From NCBI RefSeq assembly GCF_003385845.1, contig NZ_QRDJ01000008.1:558001-622000 (forward strand): DNA of 64,000 nucleotides, in the 5' to 3' direction. The notes under the pieces were generated by a model. The model was not told the origin of the DNA. It made no database searches and was given only the letters and a program-made list of their open reading frames with translations. The stretch comes from Kushneria indalinina DSM 14324 (GTDB lineage: Bacteria; Pseudomonadota; Gammaproteobacteria; Pseudomonadales; Halomonadaceae). Within the stretch, counting starts at the first letter, position 1. Every line of letters begins with the position of its first letter. Made by a program: the position numbers and the translations under genes. This document shows, one piece after another, positions 1 to 8,096 of this stretch.

Positions 1-705
1 TTCGATCGCACGATCCGCGCGGTTACGCAGTTCGCGATTTTCCCTTGAAAAGACCAGTCCCACCGTGGTGCCGGTGCCGACATCAAACGCCACGGACAGG
101 CGCGGTTGCTGCTCGGCAATATGGCTGGCCGTCGGGCCACCTGCGATGTTGGCGTCTGCCTGACCGCTCATGACCGCCTGCACGGCGTCGGTATTCTTGT
201 CGTAGCGCTGAACGTCAAAGCCGTACTCCTCCTGATGCTCGCTGGCCCAGTTTTCTGCTACCGAGCCGCTGTTGACGGCAATCGTCATGCCCTCAAGCCC
301 TTCGGGACCCTCGATGCTGGTATCTTCTGTGGTCAGAAACCCGAGCTGATTGTCCATGTAGCCTTCGGTAAAGAGCATCTTTTCGGCGCGTTCACGGGTG
401 ATGTCGGTGGGGGCCAGAATCATGTCGTAGCGGTCGGCATAAAGGCCGCCAAAGATGCCGCTGAACTGCACATCCATGACATCGACATCGTCATAGCCCA
501 GACGCTTTGCCAGCTCGTTGACCAGGTCGATCGAAAAGCCGCGATAGCCGCCGTCCGGGTTTACCGTTGCAAACGGGGGGTAGCCGACATCGGAGGCGGC
601 ACGAAGCGTTTTTGATGCCGGCTCGGCCTGCGCGGCCTGAGAGATGAGAGGAAAAGCGGCGGCGCCGGCCAGCGCCAGCATGCGAAGCGTTTTGCCGAAA
701 GTCAT
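1..705 (-). CDS. Amino-acid ABC transporter periplasmic binding protein (3' end beyond window)
   Basis: Reading the minus strand from an ATG at 705 gives a protein that runs off the window at base 1 without a stop (235 codons seen). It begins with a signal peptide (MTFGKTLRMLALAGAAAFPL, cleavage near AQA). The following LRAASDVGYPPFATVNPDGG and GFSIDLVNELAKRLGY segments are typical of family 3 solute-binding proteins for polar amino acids. The protein should capture an amino acid in the periplasm for an ABC importer whose other genes would lie to the left, outside the window. Specificity cannot be read from the sequence. A conserved hexameric AGGGAACG-like ribosome site precedes the ATG. Confidence 0.85.
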   Translation of the reverse strand, partial: MTFGKTLRMLALAGAAAFPLISQAAQAEPASKTLRAASDVGYPPFATVNPDGGYRGFSIDLVNELAKRLGYDDVDVMDVQFSGIFGGLYADRYDMILAPTDITRERAEKMLFTEGYMDNQLGFLTTEDTSIEGPEGLEGMTIAVNSGSVAENWASEHQEEYGFDVQRYDKNTDAVQAVMSGQADANIAGGPTASHIAEQQPRLSVAFDVGTGTTVGLVFSRENRELRNRADRAIE

Positions 706-773
706 GAGCGTTCCCTGAATGTTTTTGAAAAAGTGTTTTAAAAAGTGCTTGAAGACACGACCCTGCTGGCACG

Positions 774-1802
774 TTACAGCGCGACCTGACGGGCTCGTGC
801 CATTTCGCGATCGATACTGAAAAGACTGCCCAGATAGTGATCCACCTGACGGTCGATCAGCTCCATGAAACCGCCGCCGGGGGTGAAGGTCAGCTCCCCG
901 AAATAGATCTCGTCATCAAGGATGTAGAAATCCACCCGGACGTAATCAAAGCCTTCCGACAGCTGCTCGGACAGTGCCAGCGCCCGGTCAAAGCCTGCCG
1001 GTTTCTCAACGGTCGAGACGTCCTCGATCTCCCGGGTTTCAACGCGTACAGGCTGCCAGTCCGGCGTGAGGCACACGCGCTGATGGCCGCCTTCCTGAAA
1101 GCGCCCCACCATGATCTGAACAATGACGGTCAGTTCGCCGTTGCGGCGAAAGCAGTGAAACTTGTAGTCGCTGGGGGGGATCACGGGGTCACTGCCCAGG
1201 CGCTCCTCGAACAAAAGCCGAGGCTTGATGGCGCGATACTGGGTTTCGCGATTGACGCGCGAGAAGTCGTCATCCAGCCAGTTCCGGGAGATGTCGTAGA
1301 GCTCGGGAAACGTCCAATCGGACTTGTCCTCGACCAGCAGGTTGTAGCCGCTGCCGTGGTTGCCCTTCATGACAAAGCGGTCGGGCAGTGCCTTCAGGAG
1401 TTCGGGCGTCAGCTCATCGGCGGTGGCGTAGCAGGGGATCAGGTACTGCTCGCCGATACGCTCGCGCACGTAGTCCCGCACGGCGATCTTGTCGCTCAGT
1501 ACCGACATCGACGGCGTCGGATGGAGCTTGCGATAGCCGATCTTCTCGCTAAAGGTTTTGGGGTTTGAAAGGTCGGGCAGCACGCCGAAAGCGCGCCGGT
1601 GGCGCAGCATGGTGAAATGACGATCGGAAAGACGCGCCATGACACATCGGGTCAGTGCTTGTCGCCAGGAGACTGAGCGCAAGGGATCCTCTGAGGGTCG
1701 TTGTTTTATCGATAAGGGCACGCGGAGTGTAGAACAGTTTTTTTGATGCGAAGCCAGACATTGTGCCGATGTGTGCTTTGCCGATGAGCTGACTTCATGC
1801 AT
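774..1802 (-). CDS. TupA-like ATP-grasp family protein
   Basis: The segments NPKTFSEKIGYRKL, LSDKIAVRDYVRERIGEQYL, LPDRFVMKGNHGSGYNLL and the C-terminal FGELTFTPGGGFMEL match the TupA-type ATP-grasp family, which is linked to polyglutamate/teichuronopeptide and capsular or exopolysaccharide modification. Such enzymes ligate an amino or carboxyl group with ATP; the substrate here is unknown. The start is uncertain: the ORF opens at 1802, but homology begins around the internal Met at 1640 (MARLSDRHFTML), and no clear ribosome site marks either. It sits 69 nt downstream of the MFS gene on the same strand, so co-transcription is possible. Confidence 0.7.
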   Translation of the reverse strand: MHEVSSSAKHTSAQCLASHQKNCSTLRVPLSIKQRPSEDPLRSVSWRQALTRCVMARLSDRHFTMLRHRRAFGVLPDLSNPKTFSEKIGYRKLHPTPSMSVLSDKIAVRDYVRERIGEQYLIPCYATADELTPELLKALPDRFVMKGNHGSGYNLLVEDKSDWTFPELYDISRNWLDDDFSRVNRETQYRAIKPRLLFEERLGSDPVIPPSDYKFHCFRRNGELTVIVQIMVGRFQEGGHQRVCLTPDWQPVRVETREIEDVSTVEKPAGFDRALALSEQLSEGFDYVRVDFYILDDEIYFGELTFTPGGGFMELIDRQVDHYLGSLFSIDREMARARQVAL

Positions 1803-1871
1803 TGAGCGTGGGAGTACCGTCTGGTCGAGCCCCCGGGGGGTGTGAAGTGCCCCGGGAGCATCAGCACTGAA

Positions 1872-3062
1872 TCAGTCGTGCTGCCTGACCAGACGATCAC
1901 GCCCCGCGCCCAGCGCCACGACCATCGCCCCCAGACCGATCAGCCCCAGCAGAATGCCCACGACGTCCCAGCCGCCGGACCAGTCATGCAGAAGGCCGAC
2001 CAGCAACGGGCCGAAGGCAGCCAGCACGTAGCCAAACCCCTGTGCCATGCCGGAAAGCTCGGCGGCCGTATCGGCATCCGGCGCGCGCAGCGCCAGCAGC
2101 GTCAGCGCCATGCTGAACGTGCCGCCCTGGCCCAGACCCAGAATCACGACCCACAGCCACAGGCTCTGTGTCGGGGCATATAGACAGCCTGCCAGACCAC
2201 ACAGGGTGAGCAGCATCACGCTGATCAGCACGGCGCGCTGATCCTTCATGCGGCCACCGATCAAGGGCGCCAGGATGGCGGTAATGACCTGACACAGAAT
2301 CGAGATCGACAGTGCCAGGCCGGCCGTGACCGGGGACACGCCGCGGTCCTGCAAAATGGTCGGCAGCCAGCCGAACACCGTATAGGCCAGCGACGACTGC
2401 AGCCCCATAAAAAGCGTCACCTGCCAGGCCAGGGCGTTGCGATACAGAGGGTGGCTACTCGGGGGACGCACGCGAGCGGTATGGGTAACACGAAGCTGCG
2501 GGATCCACACCAGTGCGGCAATCACGGCGGGGAGCAGCCAGAAGGCGAGCGACGGCTCCCACTGCTCACCAAACGCCTGACGCAGCGGCTCGGTGGCCCC
2601 GGCGGCCAGCGAGGCGCCTAGATTGAGCGCCACGGTATACAGCCCGGTCATGAGGCTGACCCGGGTCGGGAAGTCACGTTTGACGATGCCCGGCAGCAGC
2701 ACGTTCATGATGCCGATACAGGCACCGGCCAGCGCCGTGAACACGAAAAGCCCCAGCGTGCCGCTTAGAGGGCGCGCCAGCAGCGTGATCGCCAGCAGGA
2801 TGAGAATGACAAAGATGGTGCGCTCAGGCCCGATGCGTCGCGACAGTCTGGGCGCCAGCGGCGCCGCAAGCCCCAGGCAGATGACCGGCAGCGTGGTCAA
2901 AACGCCCTGGGCGGCCGGCGACAGCGACAGCCCCTCGGCGATATTTTTCAGCACCGGGGACACGCTGGTCAGCGCCGGTCGCAGGTTGATGGCCACCAGC
3001 AACAGCCCCACCAGCGCCAGCGCCCCCTGATACCCCTTTTTCGTGAAGCTTACCGATGACAT
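1872..3062 (-). CDS. MFS transporter, CynX/NimT type
   Basis: About twelve hydrophobic helices across 396 residues. The N-terminal GALALVGLLLVAINLRPALT and SPVLKNIAEGLSLSPAAQGV segments are characteristic of the CynX (cyanate) / NimT (2-nitroimidazole) branch of the major facilitator superfamily. Inner-membrane transporter; the substrate is not predictable. The ATG at 3062 was preferred over an upstream in-frame start at 3170 because an AGGA-type ribosome site lies about 10 nt before it and because family members begin just before the first helix. A 12-bp tandem repeat lies about 110 bp upstream, in the probable promoter region. Confidence 0.8.
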   Translation of the reverse strand: MSSVSFTKKGYQGALALVGLLLVAINLRPALTSVSPVLKNIAEGLSLSPAAQGVLTTLPVICLGLAAPLAPRLSRRIGPERTIFVILILLAITLLARPLSGTLGLFVFTALAGACIGIMNVLLPGIVKRDFPTRVSLMTGLYTVALNLGASLAAGATEPLRQAFGEQWEPSLAFWLLPAVIAALVWIPQLRVTHTARVRPPSSHPLYRNALAWQVTLFMGLQSSLAYTVFGWLPTILQDRGVSPVTAGLALSISILCQVITAILAPLIGGRMKDQRAVLISVMLLTLCGLAGCLYAPTQSLWLWVVILGLGQGGTFSMALTLLALRAPDADTAAELSGMAQGFGYVLAAFGPLLVGLLHDWSGGWDVVGILLGLIGLGAMVVALGAGRDRLVRQHD

Positions 3063-3171
3063 GCAACGACATTCCTGATTGGACAAAAAAGTGCCCCATT
3101 CTGGGGCAGAATGTCGCATCAGGATAGCGGCCGCACCCTCGGGGGTCGCCGATGAGCAGGTTGTCGTCACC

Positions 3172-3231
3172 TCCTGTGTGACTCTCTGTGTGACTCTCTG
3201 TGTGACTCTCTGTGTGACTCTCTGTGTGGCT
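3172..3231. repeat. 12-bp tandem repeat, five copies
   Basis: The unit CTCTGTGTGACT is repeated head to tail: three perfect copies (3184-3219) flanked by two copies with one substitution each (3172-3183 and 3220-3231). It lies between the HAD phosphatase stop and the MFS start, both on the minus strand, so within the presumptive MFS promoter or leader. Repeats of this kind can change copy number by slippage. Confidence 0.95.
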
Positions 3232-3291
3232 CTGACTCTGGCTCAGCCGAGGGTCGGGGCATTCCCGGGGAATGGCCGTGATTCTGACGAT

Positions 3292-3897
3292 TCAGGCATG
3301 GCGCAGTGCCGCCCGCAGGGCAAGGCAGTCCTTTAAATGGTAATCGGTATGCTCGGGGCAGGCGTTATCCGGCACATTGACCATGACCGTACGGGTGCCT
3401 GCCGCGCGTCCGCACTGCATATCCAGCGGGCTGTCGCCCACCATCACCAGCTCGGAAGGCGCCACGCCCCAGTGCCTGATGAAGTGCTCAAGCCCGCCCG
3501 GGTGCGGCTTGGGCGGCGCATCTTCCCGGCCCAGCACATCTTTACGATCAAAGCAGTCGGTCAGGCCAATCACCTCCAGCGTGATATGGGCCAGTTCGCG
3601 CGCGTTGCGGGTCAGAATGCCGAGTCGGTAATCGCGTGCGCAGAGTTCCCGTATCAGCGCTATCGCGCCCTCGGCCGGCGTCGAGCGGCCGGCCAGCTCG
3701 CGCTCGTGATCCATCAGCCAGGCATGACTGGCGCGGCGTTTTTCCTCAGGCAACGCCTCAAGATGCTCGAGGATGTCGCTGTCATCGGGGATTTCCAGTT
3801 CGCGCCGGATGAGCTGAAAATCATGCACGCCCACGGTCAGCGTGCCATCCATATCGAACACCCAGTGCCGGCAGTCGTTGAGAGAAGCGATGGTCAT
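3292..3897 (-). CDS. HAD-superfamily phosphatase (phosphoglycolate-phosphatase-like)
   Basis: A 201-residue protein with the HAD motif I FDMDGTLT near residue 14, motif II in GILTRNARE, a motif III lysine in PPKPHPGGLEH and motif IV VMVGDSPLDMQCGRAAG. These are the catalytic elements of subfamily IA phosphatases, which remove phosphate from small molecules through an aspartyl-phosphate intermediate. The size and cap region fit the Gph/YqaB-like group, but the substrate cannot be assigned. Cytoplasmic, with no signal peptide. Nearest neighbour on the same strand is the MFS gene, 229 bp downstream with a tandem repeat between. Confidence 0.82.
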   Translation of the reverse strand: MTIASLNDCRHWVFDMDGTLTVGVHDFQLIRRELEIPDDSDILEHLEALPEEKRRASHAWLMDHERELAGRSTPAEGAIALIRELCARDYRLGILTRNARELAHITLEVIGLTDCFDRKDVLGREDAPPKPHPGGLEHFIRHWGVAPSELVMVGDSPLDMQCGRAAGTRTVMVNVPDNACPEHTDYHLKDCLALRAALRHA

Positions 3898-4044
3898 GAG
3901 ACACCCATGGTCAGGGAGAGACTGTCATGGTGGCACGCCGGAGCGACGTTGGCAGGGCCTGTCTTGCAGATTTCTTCAGGTAGAGAGAAAGTCGAGAGTT
4001 GGATCAACCTTGAGACAACCCCTGCCACGCGAAAGGAGCTTTCC

Positions 4045-4401
4045 ATGAACATTGCAAAAGCAGTCCTCGTGACAAGCGCCGTAATGCTGACAGCAGCGGC
4101 CGGGCCGGTACTGGCGGCTGACAACACCGCGGATTGCAGTCAGTTAAATGGCGCACCGGGAGAAGACGGCAAAACCGGCACGGCGGCCTGTCCACGGGGT
4201 GGCCATGGCGGGGCGGGTGTGGACGGGGAAAACGGTGGCAGGGGTGGTGATGGGGGCGACGGCGGTGCCGGAGGCAAGGGTGGTGATGGAGGAAAAGGGG
4301 GCGCTGGCGGCAAGGGCGGTGACGGTGGCAGGGGCGGCGATGGCGTTAGCGGCCCTGATGGACAGAATGGTCGCGATGGCGCCGACGGGAAGGATGGCTA
4401 A
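4045..4401 (+). CDS. Small exported glycine-rich, collagen-like protein
   Basis: An ATG at 4045 preceded by a good AAGGAGC site opens a 118-residue protein. Residues 1-25 are a clear signal peptide (MNIAKAVLVTSAVML... ending VLAA). Two cysteines follow, then about 55 residues made almost wholly of GGxGGDGG-type units rich in Gly, Asp and Lys, and a final G-X-Y stretch (GPDGQNGRDGADGKDG) resembling bacterial collagen-like sequence. There is no enzymatic motif. It could be a secreted structural or matrix protein, but that is inference. No obvious operon partner: the HAD gene is divergent and the chemoreceptor is convergent. Confidence 0.75.
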   Translation: MNIAKAVLVTSAVMLTAAAGPVLAADNTADCSQLNGAPGEDGKTGTAACPRGGHGGAGVDGENGGRGGDGGDGGAGGKGGDGGKGGAGGKGGDGGRGGDGVSGPDGQNGRDGADGKDG

Positions 4402-4546
4402 ACCGATCAAGCGACAATAGCAGGGCCGTGGTCGCTGATGCTGACCCGGTCCGGAAAGCCCCGTCACGAAGCCCGCACGATCGTGACAGGGCCCTTGCCA
4501 AACCCGGCGGCCGGGCTGTCCGGGGAAGCCACTCGGAGCACGGACG

Positions 4547-6226
4547 TCAGGCCGGTAGCGGGGCAGGCACATTAGCATGACGCTGGTGATCATCTGACGA
4601 TGGCAGGGTGTCCCGGGTTATCTCCTGATCGGTGGTCTCTACCAGGCAGGGCTGCTCGTGTTCGGCTTCCAGGGTGTCGGCCACATGAAAGTGACCGGCA
4701 CTTTGCGCCTGTTGTCGGGCACGCGCATCAAGCGTTCGGGTCGCTTCCAGGGTCTGCGTCGAGAGCGCGGCATTGCGCCGGGTAGCGGAGGCAATGTTTT
4801 GAATGGCGTGCTCCATCTGCTGCACGCTGTCGCGCTGTTGATGACTGGTGTGGGCAATCCCTTCAAGCAGCTCGGTCAGTGCTTTCGCATGCCCGCCGAC
4901 CTGATCAAGCGTCTCCTCGGACTGTTTGATCAGGGTAGCGCTCTGCGACACCGTGTCATGCGTGGTGGTGATCAGTTCACGGATATTGCGGGCGGCTTCG
5001 GCCGAGCGGTTGGACAGGGCACGAACCTCGCTGGCCACCACGGAAAACCCGCGCCCCTGCTCTCCGGCCCGGGCGGCCTCGACCGAGGCATTGAGCGCCA
5101 GCAGATTGGTCTGAAAGGCGATGGCGTCGATCAGGGTGATGATGTCCAGCGACTCACGTGATCGGGCCAGCGCCGTATCGATCATGTCGGTGGCCCTGAG
5201 CGTCTGACCATTGGCGGTTTCCAGCTGGGCTGTCGTCGCGCCGGCCAGCTCACGGCACTGGCGCGCATGGTCAGCCGTCTGCGCCACGCTGGCCATGATG
5301 GCGGCCATGCCGGCCGTGGTCTTCTCGACCGCACCTTCCTGCTGCTGGCACTGGTCGGCCAGCACATGACTGTTGCGCGCCAGAGCGCTGGCATCCTCCT
5401 GCTGGGCGTGGCTGTCCTTTTGCAGCTGCCGGGCCAGGTCACGCAGGGCATGCTGCATGCCCATCATTCCCTCGACGAGATCACGAATATCACGCAATCG
5501 ACAGCGCATGGGTTCGGGGGTATCCAGATGGCCCTGGCTGATGCGCTGAAAGGTATGGCGTATATGATCCAGCGGCCGCAGGACGTATCGGCGTGAGAGC
5601 ATCACGATGCCCCCGACCAAGGCGAACATGACCAGCGCCGCCAGGGGACCGCCCCACTGAACCCACTGAAGATTGCGTGCCATGCCCTGCGAGGCGGCCA
5701 GCACGCCGGCATTGCCCGCCTCTGCAAGCTGTTGCATCGACTGGTCCAGCTCGGCAGTGAGCGCGTTGGCCTGCTCGGAAAGCTGCTGATAACGCGAGAT
5801 ATCCCACTGCGCCAGCGCTTCGAAGGCGGGGGTAATCGCCTCCTCGGTCAGGGCGGTAATATCGGCACGCACCTGATCCACCAGCGCCTGCTGGGGGGAG
5901 GGCAGTGCCTGTGCCGGCCATTGAGCAAAGCCCGTGCGCGCCTGCTCAAGGCTTTTTTCTGCACTTTCCCAGGAGAGGCGCGCCTGTTTGACCTTCAGGC
6001 GGTTGTATTGTGTCTGATAGGTATCCAGCAGCACCCGGGTACGCATGAGATCGCTGTACACCGTATTGGCCGTGCCCAGCTGCTGAATGTTGAGCGTGTA
6101 GAGCGTATTAAAGGCCGTGCGTCCCTGTTGCAGAGCGGCCGCGCTTCCCAGTCCCAGTAGCAGCATCATTGCCAGAAAAAGCCCCAGCACCCCAAAGAGA
6201 CCGGTGCGAAGTGTCAGCCTGAACAT
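4547..6226 (-). CDS. Methyl-accepting chemotaxis protein
   Basis: A 559-residue chemoreceptor. An N-terminal membrane helix (about residues 11-35) is followed by a helical periplasmic sensor of roughly 150 residues of the four-helix-bundle (Tar-like) type, a second membrane helix (about 190-212), a HAMP segment (RRYVLRPLDHIRHTFQRISQG) and a cytoplasmic signalling coiled coil. The hairpin tip (DAIAFQTNLLALNASVEAAR, then GEQGRGFSVVASEVRALSNR) is the canonical CheA/CheW contact region. It should sense a small periplasmic ligand and control flagellar rotation; the ligand is unknown. The C-terminal tail ends without an NWETF-type CheR/CheB docking pentapeptide. Confidence 0.93.
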   Translation of the reverse strand: MFRLTLRTGLFGVLGLFLAMMLLLGLGSAAALQQGRTAFNTLYTLNIQQLGTANTVYSDLMRTRVLLDTYQTQYNRLKVKQARLSWESAEKSLEQARTGFAQWPAQALPSPQQALVDQVRADITALTEEAITPAFEALAQWDISRYQQLSEQANALTAELDQSMQQLAEAGNAGVLAASQGMARNLQWVQWGGPLAALVMFALVGGIVMLSRRYVLRPLDHIRHTFQRISQGHLDTPEPMRCRLRDIRDLVEGMMGMQHALRDLARQLQKDSHAQQEDASALARNSHVLADQCQQQEGAVEKTTAGMAAIMASVAQTADHARQCRELAGATTAQLETANGQTLRATDMIDTALARSRESLDIITLIDAIAFQTNLLALNASVEAARAGEQGRGFSVVASEVRALSNRSAEAARNIRELITTTHDTVSQSATLIKQSEETLDQVGGHAKALTELLEGIAHTSHQQRDSVQQMEHAIQNIASATRRNAALSTQTLEATRTLDARARQQAQSAGHFHVADTLEAEHEQPCLVETTDQEITRDTLPSSDDHQRHANVPAPLPA

Positions 6227-6348
6227 GGTTTAGCCCTTTTTTATTCGACGCAGTAATACCCAGGGGCGAATAACACCACACCTATGTAAATTTTTTGTTA
6301 CATAAAGTGGCTTATTGTGAGCGACAAGCTCCGGTATTGGCGCCGCAG

Positions 6349-6375
6349 TAAACCGGCGTCCAATTCCGCCGATAT
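6349..6375 (+). promoter_or_regulatory. Candidate sigma28 (FliA) promoter
   Basis: TAAA (6349-6352), a 15-nt spacer and GCCGATAT (6368-6375) match the flagellar sigma28 consensus TAAA-N15-GCCGATAA at all but one consensus base. It points toward the small zinc-ribbon gene, about 50 nt before its ATG. The divergent chemoreceptor gene makes a motility connection plausible. Confidence 0.55.
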
Positions 6376-6424
6376 AAGGGGCTCGATGGTTCACACGAAT
6401 GGCGTAACAGGAGAGGGCAGACCC

Positions 6425-6664
6425 ATGAGCACCCTGCTTGGCATCAATACCGTGTTTTGTGAAGAGTGTGGCGCCCACGCACGGGTCCATACTTCCCAAC
6501 CCTGTCAGGACTGTGGCGGGCACTTTATCTCTCTTGCCGCCCCGGTCGAATCGCGCCGGGCGCCAGCAGCGTTAACGCCTTCAGCCTCCAGAGCCGTGGG
6601 CGCCGGTCGCTGGTGGCAACTCCTGATCGCAAGTCTGGGATTTATCGGCCTGCTCTGTATCTGA
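6425..6664 (+). CDS. Small zinc-ribbon membrane protein of unknown function
   Basis: A 79-residue protein starting at an ATG with an AGGAGAGG ribosome site. Two CxxC pairs (CEEC near residue 12 and CQDC near residue 27) form a probable zinc ribbon, followed by a low-complexity linker and one C-terminal membrane helix (WWQLLIASLGFIGLLCI) that ends the protein. This gives a tail-anchored topology with the zinc ribbon in the cytoplasm. I do not recognise a characterised family. It is divergent from the chemoreceptor gene and has a sigma28-like promoter upstream, so a role connected with motility or chemotaxis is possible but unproven. Confidence 0.65.
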   Translation: MSTLLGINTVFCEECGAHARVHTSQPCQDCGGHFISLAAPVESRRAPAALTPSASRAVGAGRWWQLLIASLGFIGLLCI

Positions 6665-7399
6665 TTCTCAATTCCTGCATCACCTGTCAAACGCCATGGC
6701 GCGAGGAGAAGACGGCAGAAGACAACCAGAGTGCCGTGGGTGGATGTCAGCTCCCCGACAACGGGCGGTAGTCAAAATGGACCGGCGTGGTGTGGCTGTC
6801 TGATATTACCTGGCGATTGGAGGCGGGCTGTCGGTGCGGTCAGCGCTGTCAGGATCCTGCTATCGACTCGTTGCGATCACCTGCCTAAGCGAAACAGTGA
6901 CTCCTCGATTCAGCGCTTTCAGTGCTCTCTTTTTCATGAAAGGCGGCGGTGCCTTTTGTTGATCGTTCTATATCCGGCTCGTAGTAGAGAGGGCAGTTGC
7001 TGCTGATGATGGAGCGCATCGAACAGAGCAGCGAAAAGAGGGAGGTATATAAAAGGGAATATAGTGTTGGAAAGTGCTTTTTAACGGCGCTCCCCGTCAG
7101 GATTCTTTTTAAGTCTGAATAAATTGTTTTTTATGAATTTTTAAATTTATTGGAAGGTTGGTATGCCACTATGTATACCACAACCTCTGTAAATTACAAA
7201 GTTTTGTACTGTTGGGTTATTGATATCACTTGAGCTACTGGCTCGCCTGATGTTTCAATGAGCTACCTATAGGTAGTATCTATATCGTCGGTTAACTACA
7301 GAGATATGCTACAACAATATTTTATAGCATGCGTATTTCAAAAGATCGGTAGCTGTTTCTGATCTGCAAGTTATTTATATTTTTTTGGTGTAAGTCATC
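6665..7399. other. Gene-free stretch spanning the left edge of an AT-rich island
   Basis: No coding region can be supported here. Composition changes from GC-rich to AT-rich near 7100. At 7086-7105 lies a near copy of the tRNA-Arg 3' end. Further right are a perfect 14-bp palindrome CTACCTATAGGTAG (7263-7276) and an inverted repeat ATGCTA...TAGCAT (7306-7330), both downstream of the SLATT gene stop; neither has the T-run of a standard terminator. Confidence 0.6.
7086..7105 (-). repeat. tRNA-Arg 3'-end-like sequence, possible attachment-site remnant
   Basis: The + strand reads GGCGCTCCCCGTCAGGATTC. The tRNA-Arg(CCU) gene 3' end at 18949-18967 reads GGCGCCCCCGTCAGGATTC on the same strand: 19 bases identical with one extra T, and in the same orientation. 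Integrases commonly use tRNA 3' ends as attachment sites. The copy sits exactly where AT-rich DNA begins. I found no integrase gene and no second copy at the right edge. Confidence 0.5.
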
Positions 7400-8080
7400 T
7401 TATAAGTATTCAGTTAGCACCTTTGTGATTCCTATCATATCTGTGATGAAAATAACTTCTATCGATAGAAGAAAAATCGGAACTATAAACGGGAAACCTC
7501 TTTGAATATTTGCCTGCAAAAAAATTTTAAATTTAGGCAGGCCGCAAAAAAAGTAATCTCTATTCATTTCTAGAATAGCAAGCCCGTAGTCACTTCTAAT
7601 ATGATTCTCTGTGTCAGTTACGATGTCTGAATAACGTTCTTGATATGCAGCCAGATCGTCGTTTGAAAAAACAATTTTAGTTTCTTTGTCTTTGTCAATC
7701 GATCTGATTAATTCTTTAAGTTTGTCACCGCATTCAGTAAGCGTCTCTGCTCTTACTTCAAATCGAGATGTTCCTATTACTACAGAATAAACCAGTACTG
7801 ATACAGCTAAGAATACCTGCATCATATTTAAAACGTCTGGGGTGAACGATAACGATACGCCTGCACTTTGGATTAAAGGAATAAATATTAAGCCTAAAGA
7901 CAAAGAAGTAGTTGTAAAAAAGGCAAAAGCCCCTTGTCTTTGAAGACGAACTGCGGCGTTATATCTGCATTTGGCCGTAACCCTCATACTCATTTGTAGC
8001 TTTTCAGCCGCTGTTTTTACGGTTCTTTCTCTTTCTTTTAAACAAAGCAGCCATTTCAGAAAAGTTTTGCAATATTCCAT
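7400..8080 (-). CDS. SLATT-domain-like membrane protein (putative effector)
   Basis: A 226-residue protein, third in the island operon. A basic amphipathic N-terminus (residues about 30-50, AKCRYNAAVRLQRQG) leads into two membrane helices (about 51-71 and 84-104), then a cytoplasmic helical part with AETLTECGDKLKELI and a YSDIV....NH...DY segment, and a third hydrophobic helix near the C-terminus (about 197-217). This layout resembles SLATT domains, predicted pore-forming effectors found with CD-NTases, SLOG proteins or reverse transcriptases in conflict systems; the SLATT_5 branch looks closest. The assignment is by eye. It starts 16 nt after the HEPN gene, preceded by AGGTAAG. Low GC suggests horizontal acquisition. 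Confidence 0.65.
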   Translation of the reverse strand: MEYCKTFLKWLLCLKERERTVKTAAEKLQMSMRVTAKCRYNAAVRLQRQGAFAFFTTTSLSLGLIFIPLIQSAGVSLSFTPDVLNMMQVFLAVSVLVYSVVIGTSRFEVRAETLTECGDKLKELIRSIDKDKETKIVFSNDDLAAYQERYSDIVTDTENHIRSDYGLAILEMNRDYFFCGLPKFKIFLQANIQRGFPFIVPIFLLSIEVIFITDMIGITKVLTEYL

Positions 8081-8096
8081 AGCGGTCTTACCTAAA

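Noticed and set aside
3079..3336. Plus-strand 85-codon frame with repeated Cys-Val-Thr-Leu
   Set aside because: The protein repeat is only the translation of the 12-bp DNA repeat. The frame overlaps the MFS leader and has no signal or ribosome site.
4463..4487. GTCACGA...TCGTGAC inverted repeat as terminator between the Gly-rich gene and the chemoreceptor
   Set aside because: The stem is only 7 bp with an 11-nt loop and no T-run, so terminator function is not supported.
7263..7330. Palindrome and inverted repeat after the SLATT gene as a CRISPR-like or terminator element
   Set aside because: Only single copies exist and there is no T-run, so neither a CRISPR array nor a standard terminator can be claimed.
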